This document shows, in pieces, positions 31,948 through 40,882 of a stretch of DNA of 64,000 bases. Position 1 is the stretch's first letter. Each line of letters starts with the position of its first letter. The position numbers were made by a program, and so were the translations under genes. The stretch is from Microlunatus soli. GTDB taxonomy: Bacteria > Actinomycetota > Actinomycetes > Propionibacteriales > Propionibacteriaceae. The DNA lies in assembly GCF_900105385.1 (NCBI RefSeq), contig NZ_LT629772.1, forward strand, positions 2,418,001 through 2,482,000, written 5' to 3'. Below the pieces are notes generated by a model that had not been told where the DNA came from, ran no database searches, and worked only from the letters and a program-made list of their open reading frames with translations.

Positions 31948-32831
31948 GCGCCCGCCGTCAGCTCCGCCCACCGACCGGCCTGCCGTGGATCCTTCCCGCC
32001 TTGGTCCTCGCCGTCGGGCTGATCTACTACTGCATCGGCTATACCGGATTCGTGTCCACCCTGGACTGGGACGGCGTCAGCGCCGATCCGGCACGCGTCG
32101 GGCTCAGCAACTACTCCCGGATCATTGCCGACCCGATCTTCTGGAAGGCCCTGTGGCACACGGTGATCTTCTTCGTGGTCACCTTCGGCGTGCAGACCCT
32201 GCTCGGGGTGCTGTTCGCGGTGTTGCTGCATTCCTCGGTCAGGCTCGGCGTCGTTTACAAGGTGTTGATCTTCATCCCGGTGGTGCTGGCGCCGGCCATC
32301 ATGGCACCGGTGTTCCGTCAGATCTTCGCGCCGGACGGTGAGTTCAACTGGGTCCTGGAGCACATCGGGCTCGGCTTCCTCACCCAGCCGTGGATCGGCC
32401 AGCCCAGCACAGCACTGCCGGTGATCATGGCGATCACCATCTGGCAGTGGACCGGGGTCACCTTCGTGCTCTACTTCGCAGCGATGGGCCAGATCGACAG
32501 CTCGACCCTGGAAGCAGCCCGGATCGACGGTGCCGGCAACTTCCGGGTGCTGGTCAGCATCATCTGGCCCGGCGTCCGGGGCACCACGCTGGCGTTGGCG
32601 ATCCTGGCCGCGATCGGCGCCCTGAAGACCTTCGATGTCCCTTACCTGGTGACGATCGGCGGCCCGAACTACGCCACCGAGTTCCTCGGCACCTACATCT
32701 ATCGGATGACGATCCCGCAGGCGCACGTCGGCTACGGTGCGGCACTGTCGATCATCCTGCTGGTCGTCGCCCTGGTGATCGCCATCGGTTTCCAGATCCG
32801 CGGCCGGGAGCGGGAGGTGCCCCGTGTTTGA
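31944..32831 (+). CDS. sugar ABC transporter permease (first)
   Basis: A 295-aa MalF-type permease with six membrane helices. The EAA loop, which contacts the ATPase, reads EAARIDGAGNFRVLVSIIWP. ATG 31944 overlaps the binding-protein stop (ATGA). No ATPase gene is in this operon; in many actinobacteria a shared MsiK-type ATPase elsewhere in the genome drives several such importers. Confidence 0.93.
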   Translation: MSARRQLRPPTGLPWILPALVLAVGLIYYCIGYTGFVSTLDWDGVSADPARVGLSNYSRIIADPIFWKALWHTVIFFVVTFGVQTLLGVLFAVLLHSSVRLGVVYKVLIFIPVVLAPAIMAPVFRQIFAPDGEFNWVLEHIGLGFLTQPWIGQPSTALPVIMAITIWQWTGVTFVLYFAAMGQIDSSTLEAARIDGAGNFRVLVSIIWPGVRGTTLALAILAAIGALKTFDVPYLVTIGGPNYATEFLGTYIYRMTIPQAHVGYGAALSIILLVVALVIAIGFQIRGREREVPRV

Positions 32832-33612
32832 ATTCAGGACCCGCCGTAGCAAGATCATCCTGCAGCTGCTGATCACCTTGCTGATCCTGCCGTTCGCTTT
32901 CCCGTTGGTGGTGATGGTGAAGGGATCGCTCGCCGGCCAGGGCTGGCAGAACTACCGTGCCGTACTGGCTGTCCCGGGGTTCGCCCGCTTCTTCCTGAAC
33001 AGTGCCATCATCGCCGCTGCCGTGATCGTCCTGGTCTATCTGGTCACCATGCTGGCCGCCTTCGGCTTCGCCAAGCTGCATCTCCGTGGCCGGGAGATCT
33101 ACTTCTGGTTGCTGTTGGCCTGTCTGACGCTGCCCGAGGTCGTGCTGCTGACCCCGTTGTTCACCACGGCCACCGCCTTCGGGCTCTACAACACCTACCT
33201 CGCGGTGATCCTGCCACTGGCGGCGTTGCAGGTACCGTTCGCCGTGCTGCTCACCCGGACCTTCATCAACGGGCTGCCCGACGAGATGTTCGAGGCCGCC
33301 CGGGTCGACGGTGCCAACACGCTGCACACCTTCATCCACCTGGTGATCCCGCTGACCCGGCCGATCGCCGCGGCGGTGTTGATCTTCACCCTGGTCGGCG
33401 CCTGGAACGACTATCTGATGCCGCTGGTCTTCCTGCAGGACCCGAGCATGCAGACGATCACCCTGGTGCCGCAGTTCTTCATCGGACAGTTCAGCAACGA
33501 TCAGACCAAGGTGCTGGCCTCGGCGGTGTTGACCGCCATTCCCGAGGTCGTCGCCTACCTCTGCCTGCAACGTCTCTTCGAACGCGGCCTGTCCGCCGGC
33601 GCGATCAAATGA
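32824..33612 (+). CDS. sugar ABC transporter permease (second)
   Basis: A 262-aa MalG-type permease. Six helices are predicted, with the EAA loop FEAARVDGANTLHTFIHLVI and a C-terminal FERGLSAGAIK, the usual G-A-x-K ending. GTG 32824 overlaps the first permease by 8 bp. Confidence 0.93.
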   Translation: MFEFRTRRSKIILQLLITLLILPFAFPLVVMVKGSLAGQGWQNYRAVLAVPGFARFFLNSAIIAAAVIVLVYLVTMLAAFGFAKLHLRGREIYFWLLLACLTLPEVVLLTPLFTTATAFGLYNTYLAVILPLAALQVPFAVLLTRTFINGLPDEMFEAARVDGANTLHTFIHLVIPLTRPIAAAVLIFTLVGAWNDYLMPLVFLQDPSMQTITLVPQFFIGQFSNDQTKVLASAVLTAIPEVVAYLCLQRLFERGLSAGAIK

Positions 33613-33642
33613 CAACAACCCGACCTCAAGGAGATCGACTTC

Positions 33643-34014
33643 ATGCCCCTGATCCAGATCGACCTCGAACGCGAGCTGTTCGACTCTTCGAAGGAGGAGA
33701 TCAGCAAGGCCGTCCATGACGCCCAGCTCGAGGTGTTGAACGCACCCGCGGATGACCTGTTCCAGGTCTACCGGCCGCACGAACCCGGCGAGTTCGTCTT
33801 CTCGCCCACGTTCGGCGGTGTCGACCGTCAGCACCTGTTGCTGATCCGGATCACCATGGTGCACATGCATCCGGTTGCCGCGAAGCAGAAGTTGTACGAC
33901 GCGATGACCAGCCGCCTCGCCGAGGTCGGTGTCCGCCCGGACGACGTGTTGATCTGCATCGTCGAGAACGGATTCGAAGACTGGTTCGCCGGCACGGCGA
34001 TGAAGGGAGAATGA
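33643..34014 (+). CDS. tautomerase-family protein
   Basis: A 123-aa protein starting MPLIQIDLERELFDSSKEEI; the Pro after the initiator Met is the catalytic base of the 4-oxalocrotonate tautomerase superfamily. Later conserved parts are FVFSPTFGGVDRQHLL and ILICIVENGFEDWFAG-like ending (VLICIVENGFEDWFAG). Such proteins ketonise enols or hydrate small acids. Its place between transport and sugar-modifying genes suggests work on a dicarbonyl or enol intermediate of the pathway. Confidence 0.82.
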   Translation: MPLIQIDLERELFDSSKEEISKAVHDAQLEVLNAPADDLFQVYRPHEPGEFVFSPTFGGVDRQHLLLIRITMVHMHPVAAKQKLYDAMTSRLAEVGVRPDDVLICIVENGFEDWFAGTAMKGE

Positions 34015-34016
34015 TC

Positions 34017-35069
34017 ATGCTGGATTACGACAGCGCACCACTGAAGGTGCTCTACCTCGGTGGCACCGGCACCATCAGCGCGTCCTGCGTCCGGTTGTCC
34101 GTCGCCGCCGGGATGGACGTCACGCTGGTGAACCGGGGCAACAACGCCGCCCAACGCGAGCTGCCCGCCGCTGTCACCACGTTGACCGCCGACGTGACCG
34201 ACACCGCTTCGCTGCTGGCCGCGCTCGGCGACCGGACCTACGACGCGGTGATCAACTTCCTGTCCTTCGACGCCGACGACGCCCGCCGGATGGTCGACGT
34301 CTTCGCCGGACGGACCGCGCAGTACGTCCACATCAGCTCCGCCTCGGTGTATGCCAAGCCGGTGCACCGCTCGCCGATCACCGAGTCGGTGCCGGCCCAC
34401 AACCCACTGTTCCCCTACGCCAACGCCAAGGCCGAGACCGAGCGAGCTCTGCTGGAGTCCTACACCGACAAGGGATTCCCCGCCACCATCGTCCGGCCGT
34501 CGCACACCTACGACGATGCCAACCCACCGCTACCCGGCGGCTGGGCGGCCGTGGACCGGCTCGCCCGCGGCGAGGAGATCGTCGTACACGGCGACGGCAC
34601 GTCACTGTGGACCTTGACCCACAGTGAGGACTTCGCTGTCGGGCTGATCGGCCTTCTCGGCAACCCACGGACGATCGGCGAGACCTTCCACATCACCGGC
34701 GACGACGTCTACACCTGGGACCAGATCTACACCATCGTCGCCGGTGCCCTCGGAGTCGAGGCCAAGCTGACCCACCTGCCGTCCGAGCTGTTCCCGGTCA
34801 TCGCGCCGGACTGGTTCTGGTCGTACGAAGCACTGTGGGACATCGGACACAGCGCGGTCTTCGACAACAGCAAGCTGCGCAGCTACGTGCCGGCGTTCGC
34901 ACCCCAGCTGACCTTCCACCGGGCTGCCCGAAGGATGGCGCAGTGGCGTGCGGATCATCCGGACAGCACCGGTCCGAAGCCCGGCGACGCAGAGGTATTG
35001 CAGCGGCTGGTCGATGCCCAACACGCCATCGCCGAAACAGCCTCCGGCTTCGCACCGAAGGAGAAGTGA
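34017..35069 (+). CDS. NAD-dependent epimerase/dehydratase (extended SDR)
   Basis: A 350-aa SDR. The nucleotide-binding stretch is KVLYLGGTGTISASCVRLSV, a GxxGxxS pattern, followed by the catalytic SSASVYAKP and YANAK (Tyr-x-x-x-Lys). It resembles NAD-dependent sugar epimerases of isoflavone-reductase-like type. ATG 34017 has GGGAG at 7 nt; ATG 34011 overlaps the previous stop but sits against the ribosome site. Operon position: after the tautomerase, 2 nt before the aldo-keto reductase. Confidence 0.87.
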   Translation: MLDYDSAPLKVLYLGGTGTISASCVRLSVAAGMDVTLVNRGNNAAQRELPAAVTTLTADVTDTASLLAALGDRTYDAVINFLSFDADDARRMVDVFAGRTAQYVHISSASVYAKPVHRSPITESVPAHNPLFPYANAKAETERALLESYTDKGFPATIVRPSHTYDDANPPLPGGWAAVDRLARGEEIVVHGDGTSLWTLTHSEDFAVGLIGLLGNPRTIGETFHITGDDVYTWDQIYTIVAGALGVEAKLTHLPSELFPVIAPDWFWSYEALWDIGHSAVFDNSKLRSYVPAFAPQLTFHRAARRMAQWRADHPDSTGPKPGDAEVLQRLVDAQHAIAETASGFAPKEK

Positions 35070-35071
35070 TC

Positions 35072-36016
35072 ATGGACCTGGCCACCCACCGGCTCGGCGA
35101 CACCGGACTGGAATGCTCGGCGATCGGCATCGGCACCAGCCCGCTGGGCAGCATGGAGCGGCTGTACGGCTACAGCGTGGCCGAGCAGCGCGCCATCGAC
35201 ACCGTGCTGGCCACCCTGGACAGCCCGATCACCATGATCGACACGTCCAACAGCTACGGCGTCGACGGGTCCTCCGAACTGCGGATCGGTGCCGCGCTGC
35301 GGCAAGCAGGCGGCCTGCCGAGCAACGTCTTGCTGGCAACGAAGGTCGACCCGGTCCGCGGTTCCACCGACTTCTCCGGCGCACGGGTCCGGCAGTCCTG
35401 GCAGGAGAGCAAGGAACGGCTTGGCGTCGACCGGGTCCCGCTGCTCTACCTGCATGACCCGGAACGGATCTCATTCGAAGACGGGATGGCCACGGACGGA
35501 CCTGCCCGGGCATTGATCGAGCTGCGTGATCAAGGAGCGGTCGACCACATCGGGGTAGCCGGCGGAAAGCTGTCGATCTTGGAGCAGTATGTCGACACCG
35601 GCGAATTCGAGGTGCTGCTGAACCACAACCGCTACACCCTGTTGGATCGGTCTGCGACCGACCTCTTCGGCACGTCCCGCGAACGCGGGATCGGAGTGAT
35701 CAACGCGGCTCCGTACGGCGGCGGAATGCTGGCCAAGGGGCCCAGCGTCAACCGCAGTTACGCCTACAGCGAGCGGGACCAGGAGTTGATCGACAGTGCC
35801 GTCGCCATCGAGCGGGCCTGCGCCCGGTACGAGGTGCCGCTGGCCGCGGCAGCGCTGCAGTTCTCCCTGCGCAGCCCGTTGGTGGACAGCACGGTGGTCG
35901 GCGTCTCGGCACCGGACCGGGTACAGCAGACCCTGGACCTCGCAGCCGTCAGCATCCCCGACGCGTTGTGGACCGAGATCGAGGCACTCGCCCCGACCAC
36001 CTCCCGGCTGGATTGA
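35072..36016 (+). CDS. aldo/keto reductase (L-fucose/D-threo-aldose dehydrogenase-like)
   Basis: A 314-aa TIM-barrel oxidoreductase. Landmarks are LGDTGLECSAIGIGTSPLG, the catalytic DTSNSYGVDGSSELRIG (Asp and Tyr), LLATKVDPV (Lys) and LLYLHDPE (His). Cofactor loop: QFSLRSPLVDSTVVGVSAP. The profile fits the bacterial group oxidising L-fucose or D-threo-aldoses to lactones. ATG 35072 comes 2 nt after the SDR stop with AAGGAG upstream. It is the last gene of the operon, which converges on the DUF222 gene. Confidence 0.87.
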   Translation: MDLATHRLGDTGLECSAIGIGTSPLGSMERLYGYSVAEQRAIDTVLATLDSPITMIDTSNSYGVDGSSELRIGAALRQAGGLPSNVLLATKVDPVRGSTDFSGARVRQSWQESKERLGVDRVPLLYLHDPERISFEDGMATDGPARALIELRDQGAVDHIGVAGGKLSILEQYVDTGEFEVLLNHNRYTLLDRSATDLFGTSRERGIGVINAAPYGGGMLAKGPSVNRSYAYSERDQELIDSAVAIERACARYEVPLAAAALQFSLRSPLVDSTVVGVSAPDRVQQTLDLAAVSIPDALWTEIEALAPTTSRLD

Positions 36017-36029
36017 GCCGATCAGGAAG

Positions 36030-37754
36030 TCAACCCGTGCCGGAGAGTCCGTGCTCTCGGACCAGCCGCCACAGGGCGTCAGGGAATGATCCGGCACCGA
36101 GGTCGAAGGTGCCGGTCGGGTTGGTGATGATCACCCGGCCGAAGCTGGTGCGCCAGACGTAGCTGCCCGGTTGGGGTTGGGCGACACGGACGGTGCCGAA
36201 GGTCTTGGGCCGGTGCTCGGCGACGGCCAGTGGGCCGAGGTTGTGGCCACCGGTCTGGCCCGGCGGCCCGGCGGGTGGTGGTCGATAGCGAAGGGTGTGG
36301 TCCTTCTGCAGCCGGCGTCCCATCGCGGAAGTGAACGGGAACACGCTGGCCGGGGAGCGTTCGAAGAGGCCGTCGGCCATCCAGCCGGGAGTTTCGTAGG
36401 CATCTACAGCGGGCAGGTCGGTGGGATCCAGGATGGGTTGCACTCGCAGTCGAGTGCGTTGTAGCCACTGTTTGACGGTGAGGCCGAGCTGAGCGCCCAA
36501 ATCCTCGGTGCGAACGACGTGACCGTCAGGCCCGTCGGGGTCGAGGAGCGCCTCGGCGTTGAGGTGGACATGCAGCACGGCGCGAGGAGCCAGCCGGTCA
36601 GGACGGATCCGTCGCGCCAGCTCGCCGAGCAGCCGTTCCCGGTCGGCCGCCGACAACGCCACCGGTATCGCGTCCGGCTTTGGCGCGGGCGGAGCGAGAT
36701 CGTCGGCGCGATCCTTCGAAGTTGTGTCGGCCGCGGCGTCAGATGCCTGTCCTGCAACGGATTCCGGCCCTCCGACAGACTCAAGACCCTGCAGGGACAG
36801 CAATGGCCGGTCAGCAGGTTCGGCGCCGCCATTCTGTTGCGGCCGGGTGGTGAAGTCGGTGTCCGGTCCTGAAGGTGTGCCGGGGAGGCCGAGGTCGTCG
36901 AACAGGTCGGGTTGGGCGTCCTCGGCGAGCAGCCGGGCCGCGATCAGCGGGCGGGCCAGCAGGCCGAGCGCGACGGCACGCCATTCGGCCTTGGTGCGAG
37001 CGCCCCGGTCCGGGATGCCGGCCGGCAGCCGTTCGGGATCGGCCAGCAGGATGTCAGCCAACCGATCGACCGTGCCGTCCAGCCAGATCGCATCGGCGGC
37101 GTCCATCCGGGCGTAGAAGTCCTTCACCCCGTACTCGTTGCTCTGCCCCAGCCACACCTGCCTGGACTGCGCCGCCGCAGCGACCTTGGCAGCCCGATCC
37201 GGATCGGCGCGCAGCAGCTCGGCGTCGATCAACAACTCCAGCCGACGGCGCGACACCTGGCCGACGCGTCCCGCAAGACGGCGGTCGACCAGCCGGGCCT
37301 GCTCGCGGCTCAGGGTGCGCGTCCGGAAGGCGACTCGTCGGGCTTGCCAGGCCGGCAGCTGCGCTTCGCAGACCCGTCGCCACAGCCGCGGCAGTCGGTG
37401 TCGCAGATCCACGGCGTCGGCGATCAAGCTGGCCGCCTGGCGGGGATTCATCCTGATCTCCAGGCCCAAGCCGGCGGGAGCTCCCTCCGCGATGTCCGGC
37501 GTGCCGTCACCGCCGTAACGCATCGAGCGCTCGCCGGCCACCGCCAATCGGGTGCGCTGATGGACGATCCCATCGGCCGGATGGTGGTCGGCCCAACAGG
37601 CCGCCAGCCGCAACAACCGACAGCCAGCGGCGATCTCGGCCTGCACGCAGGCGGCGGCATCGGCTGCCAGCGTGGCCAGATCGACATCTGCCAGATCATG
37701 GTCGCGCGGCACCGCCTCGTCCCCAACGTCGGTGCCGGTTTCCATGATCAACAC
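36030..37754 (-). CDS. DUF222 protein with degenerate HNH endonuclease region
   Basis: A 574-aa protein of the large actinobacterial DUF222/HNH group. The N-terminal half (AGLGLEIRMNPRQAASLIAD, AWQARRVAFRTRTLSREQAR, LAGRVGQVSRRRLELLIDAE) is the DUF222 domain. The C-terminal end keeps DHTLRYRPPPAGPPGQTGGH NLGPL and AEHRPKT, the usual end of the HNH fold, but the cysteines that normally precede it are absent, so nuclease activity is doubtful. GTG 37754 has GGAGG upstream. Such genes are often mobile or repeated within genomes; here it interrupts the catabolic island. Confidence 0.82.
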   Translation of the reverse strand: MLIMETGTDVGDEAVPRDHDLADVDLATLAADAAACVQAEIAAGCRLLRLAACWADHHPADGIVHQRTRLAVAGERSMRYGGDGTPDIAEGAPAGLGLEIRMNPRQAASLIADAVDLRHRLPRLWRRVCEAQLPAWQARRVAFRTRTLSREQARLVDRRLAGRVGQVSRRRLELLIDAELLRADPDRAAKVAAAAQSRQVWLGQSNEYGVKDFYARMDAADAIWLDGTVDRLADILLADPERLPAGIPDRGARTKAEWRAVALGLLARPLIAARLLAEDAQPDLFDDLGLPGTPSGPDTDFTTRPQQNGGAEPADRPLLSLQGLESVGGPESVAGQASDAAADTTSKDRADDLAPPAPKPDAIPVALSAADRERLLGELARRIRPDRLAPRAVLHVHLNAEALLDPDGPDGHVVRTEDLGAQLGLTVKQWLQRTRLRVQPILDPTDLPAVDAYETPGWMADGLFERSPASVFPFTSAMGRRLQKDHTLRYRPPPAGPPGQTGGHNLGPLAVAEHRPKTFGTVRVAQPQPGSYVWRTSFGRVIITNPTGTFDLGAGSFPDALWRLVREHGLSGTG

Positions 37755-37913
37755 ACTACGGACGACCTCCGACAGAACACCCGTCGATCATGCCCAGATC
37801 GACCCGCCCAAGTAACGGTCCGATCACGATCATCTTCGTGCTTTTCCTTACAGCACGTCGATCTGGCGCGGTCGCCCTGCCATGCAGTCCGCCAGCGGGC
37901 TATGGTGCTGACC

Positions 37914-37991
37914 GTGAGCGGCGTTGACGCGGTGACGTTCGACCTGTTCGAGACCCTGGTGACCGAGTTCGATCCCGATTGGCGCGACTGA
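37914..37991 (+). pseudogene. truncated HAD-family hydrolase (N-terminal 25 codons)
   Basis: GTG 37914 begins VSGVDAVTFDLFETLVTEFD followed by PDWRD and a stop. VTFDLFETL is motif I of HAD subfamily IA with its nucleophile Asp, so this is the start of a hydrolase gene cut off after the first strand. The convergent dehydratase begins 20 bp later. The ~150 bp before it hold no other gene. Confidence 0.7.
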
Positions 37992-38011
37992 CGCCTCGGA
38001 TCACATTGCGC

Positions 38012-39727
38012 TCAGTGGGATTCGCGACCGACGGCGTTGCCGGTGGCGCCGACCAGGAAGTCGAGATCGACGCCGGTGTCGGCTTGGCCGACATGGTCGA
38101 CATACAGCTTTTCCCAGCCCCGCAACGGATGCGCGACGGATTCGGTCATCGCCGGTTCCGCGCTGCGGGTCGCCAGCTCCTCATCGGAGACGTCCAACCG
38201 GAGCACTCGGTTCGGCACATCGAGTTCGATCATGTCGCCGTCGCGGACCAGCGCCAGTGGACCACCGGCGGCGGCTTCCGGTGCGACGTGCAGCACCACC
38301 GTTCCGTAGGCGGTGCCACTCATCCGACCATCGCAGATCCGGACCATGTCCCGGATGCCCTGCTGCAGCAACTTGGTCGGCAGCGGCATGTTGGACACCT
38401 CCGGCATCCCCGGATAGCCCTTCGGTCCGCAGCCACGCAACACCAGCACCGAGTCGGCATCGACCTCGAGGTCCGGATCGTCGATCCGGGCATGGCAGTC
38501 CTCCACCGAGTCGAAGACCACGGCGCGGCCGCGATGGGTGAGCAGCGCGGGTGTTGCCGCCGCCGGCTTGATGATGGCACCCAGCGGCGCCAGATTGCCT
38601 TGCAACACGGCGATCCCGGCGTGATCCTGGATGGGCGCGTCACGGGTACCGATGACGGCACTGTCCCAGATCTCCTGGTCGGTCAGATAGTCCACCAACG
38701 GTTTGCCGGTGACGGTGATCGCCGACGGATCCAGCAGGTCCTTGACCTGCTGCAGGACGGCCAACGGACCGCCGGCCCGGAACAGGTCCTCCATCAGGTA
38801 TTCGCCGGCCGGCTGCAGGTTGACCAGCATCGGCACGTTGCTGCCGATTCGGTCGAAGTCGTCCAGGCTCAGGTCGACGCCGAGCCGCCCGGCGATCGCC
38901 AGCAGATGCACCACGGCGTTGGTGGAACCGCCGATCGCGCCCAGGGCGACGATCGCATTGTGGAAGGCGGCCTTGGTGATCACCTGACTCGGGCGCCGGT
39001 CGGACCGGACCAGATCCACGGCCAGCCGACCGGTGGCATGCGAGGCCTCCAGCAGCCGGCTGTCCGCAGCCGGAGTGCCGGCCAACCCCGGGATGGTCAT
39101 CCCCAGTGCCTCGGCCACGATCCCCATCGTCGAGGCGGTGCCCATCGTGTTGCAGTGCCCGCGGCTGCGGATCATCGACGATTCCGAACGCTGGAAGAGT
39201 TCCTGGGTCATCGCACCGGCGCGAACGTCCTCGCTGAGTTTCCAGATGTCGGTGCCGCAGGCCATCGGCCGACCGCGGAAACTGCCGCTGAGCATCGGCC
39301 CGCCAGGAATCACCACGGCCGGCAGGTCGACCGACGCCGCCGCCATCAGCAGCGCCGGGATGGTCTTGTCACAGCCGCCGAGGAGCACCACGCCGTCGAC
39401 CGGGTTCGCGCGGAACATCTCCTCCATCGACATCGCCGCCAGGTTGCGCCAGAGCATCGCGGTCGGCCGGACGTTGGTCTCGCCCAGCGACATCACCGGC
39501 AGGTTCTGCGGGATCCCGCCGGCTTCGTACACACCCTGCTTGACCGACTCGGCGACCTCGTTGAAGTGGGCGTTGCACGGGGTCAGGTCGGAGGCGGTGT
39601 TGGCGATCGCGATCTGCGGCCTGCCCTCGAAGGCGCTCTGCGGCAGCCCGCGCCGCATCCAGGCCCGATGGATGTAACCGTCCCGATTGTCTCCGCCGTA
39701 CCAGTTGTCACTCCGCAGGCCGGTCAT
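38012..39727 (-). CDS. IlvD/Edd-family dehydratase, sugar-acid type
   Basis: A 571-aa iron-sulfur dehydratase. The N-terminus LRSDNWYGGDNRDGYIHRAW is that of aldonate (arabinonate/xylonate-like) dehydratases rather than of biosynthetic IlvD. Cluster cysteines lie in DLTPCNAHFN, LLGGCDKTIPA and RGHCNTMGTASTM. The reaction expected is loss of water from an aldonic acid to a 2-keto-3-deoxy acid. Third gene of the minus-strand operon with the GH5 glycosidase and alcohol dehydrogenase. Confidence 0.9.
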   Translation of the reverse strand: MTGLRSDNWYGGDNRDGYIHRAWMRRGLPQSAFEGRPQIAIANTASDLTPCNAHFNEVAESVKQGVYEAGGIPQNLPVMSLGETNVRPTAMLWRNLAAMSMEEMFRANPVDGVVLLGGCDKTIPALLMAAASVDLPAVVIPGGPMLSGSFRGRPMACGTDIWKLSEDVRAGAMTQELFQRSESSMIRSRGHCNTMGTASTMGIVAEALGMTIPGLAGTPAADSRLLEASHATGRLAVDLVRSDRRPSQVITKAAFHNAIVALGAIGGSTNAVVHLLAIAGRLGVDLSLDDFDRIGSNVPMLVNLQPAGEYLMEDLFRAGGPLAVLQQVKDLLDPSAITVTGKPLVDYLTDQEIWDSAVIGTRDAPIQDHAGIAVLQGNLAPLGAIIKPAAATPALLTHRGRAVVFDSVEDCHARIDDPDLEVDADSVLVLRGCGPKGYPGMPEVSNMPLPTKLLQQGIRDMVRICDGRMSGTAYGTVVLHVAPEAAAGGPLALVRDGDMIELDVPNRVLRLDVSDEELATRSAEPAMTESVAHPLRGWEKLYVDHVGQADTGVDLDFLVGATGNAVGRESH

Positions 39728-39772
39728 CTCGACTCCTTCGCCGGATCGCTCGTTGTTCCTGGGCCCAGTTGA

Positions 39773-40882
39773 TCATGGACGCAGGATGGTCCGCCCGACC
39801 GCACCGCCGACCAGTCCGGCGTACGCGTCGTTCACCTGATCCAACCGCATCCGCTCGCCGATCAGGTCGTCGAGGGGTAGTTTGCCGTCGGCGTAGAGGG
39901 CGAAGATCCGGGGCAGGTCGACGAACGGATTGCTCGAGCCGTACAGCGAACCGATGATGCTGCGCTGCTGCTGGACCAGCAGATTGACCGGTACGGCGAA
40001 GGTCGCGTCGACCGCTCCGAGCCCGACCATCACCAGGCTGCCCCGCGGTGACAGCATCGCCAGGGCCTGCTGCAACGTCGGCGGTCGACCGACCGCCTCG
40101 ATCACCCACGGCGCTCCGCCGCCGGTCAGGTCGAGCACCTGCTCGACCGGGTCGGCATCGCCGGCGTTGATCACGATGTCGGCACCGAGACGTCGCGCCG
40201 CGTCGAGCCGACGCTGGTCGACATCGATCGCGATCACCGGGTCGGCACCGATCAGGCGCGCACCGAGGATGGCGGACACCCCGACACCTCCGGCGCCGAG
40301 CACCACCAGCGGCCGACCGGCCGCATCGCGTACGGCATTCAGCGCGGCGCCGAGTCCGGTGATCACGGCACAACTGGAGATCGCGGCGATCTCGGCCGGG
40401 ACCCCGTCCGGCACCGGGACGACCGCGTCTTCCGACACCACCACCTGGTCGGCGAAGCAGGAGACGCCGAGGAAGTGGTGCAGGGTCTCCGAGCCGCGAC
40501 GGATCCGCGACGTGCCGTCGGGCAGGCCACCGGTCTGGGCCTGGACACGGCCGAGTCGGCAGAGCACGGGATTGCCGGCCAGGCAGGCCGGGCAGGCGCC
40601 GCAGTGCGGTCGCCAGAGCATCGCCACCCGGTCGCCCGGTTGCACGCCGCTGCGGCCGCCCGGTCCGACTTCCTCGACCACTCCCGCTCCCTCGTGGCCG
40701 AGCACGGACGGGAGCCGGCAGGTCATGTCGCCGGTCATGTAGTGGTAGTCGGTGTGGCAGACGCCGGCTGCTTCGACCCGGATCCGGAGTTCGCCGCGCT
40801 GCGGTGGATCCAACTCGACTTCCTCCACCGTGAGCGGCTCGCCCGGAGTCCGCAGCACGGCGGCGCGCGTGGTCGTGGTCAT
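39773..40882 (-). CDS. zinc-dependent alcohol dehydrogenase (class III-like MDR)
   Basis: A 369-aa medium-chain dehydrogenase. Catalytic zinc: GVCHTDYHY, GHEGAGVVEE and SSCAVITG; structural zinc: CGACPACLAGNPVLC; Rossmann motif: VVLGAGGVGVSAILGARLIG followed by AIDVDQRR (NAD preference). It could oxidise a sugar or sugar alcohol in this pathway. ATG 40882 overlaps the GH5 stop (ATGA). Confidence 0.9.
   Translation of the reverse strand: MTTTTRAAVLRTPGEPLTVEEVELDPPQRGELRIRVEAAGVCHTDYHYMTGDMTCRLPSVLGHEGAGVVEEVGPGGRSGVQPGDRVAMLWRPHCGACPACLAGNPVLCRLGRVQAQTGGLPDGTSRIRRGSETLHHFLGVSCFADQVVVSEDAVVPVPDGVPAEIAAISSCAVITGLGAALNAVRDAAGRPLVVLGAGGVGVSAILGARLIGADPVIAIDVDQRRLDAARRLGADIVINAGDADPVEQVLDLTGGGAPWVIEAVGRPPTLQQALAMLSPRGSLVMVGLGAVDATFAVPVNLLVQQQRSIIGSLYGSSNPFVDLPRIFALYADGKLPLDDLIGERMRLDQVNDAYAGLVGGAVGRTILRP

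Noticed and set aside
31944-33612. Missing ATPase of the sugar ABC operon as a sign of decay
   Set aside because: Many actinobacterial sugar importers share one ATPase encoded elsewhere, so its absence is normal.
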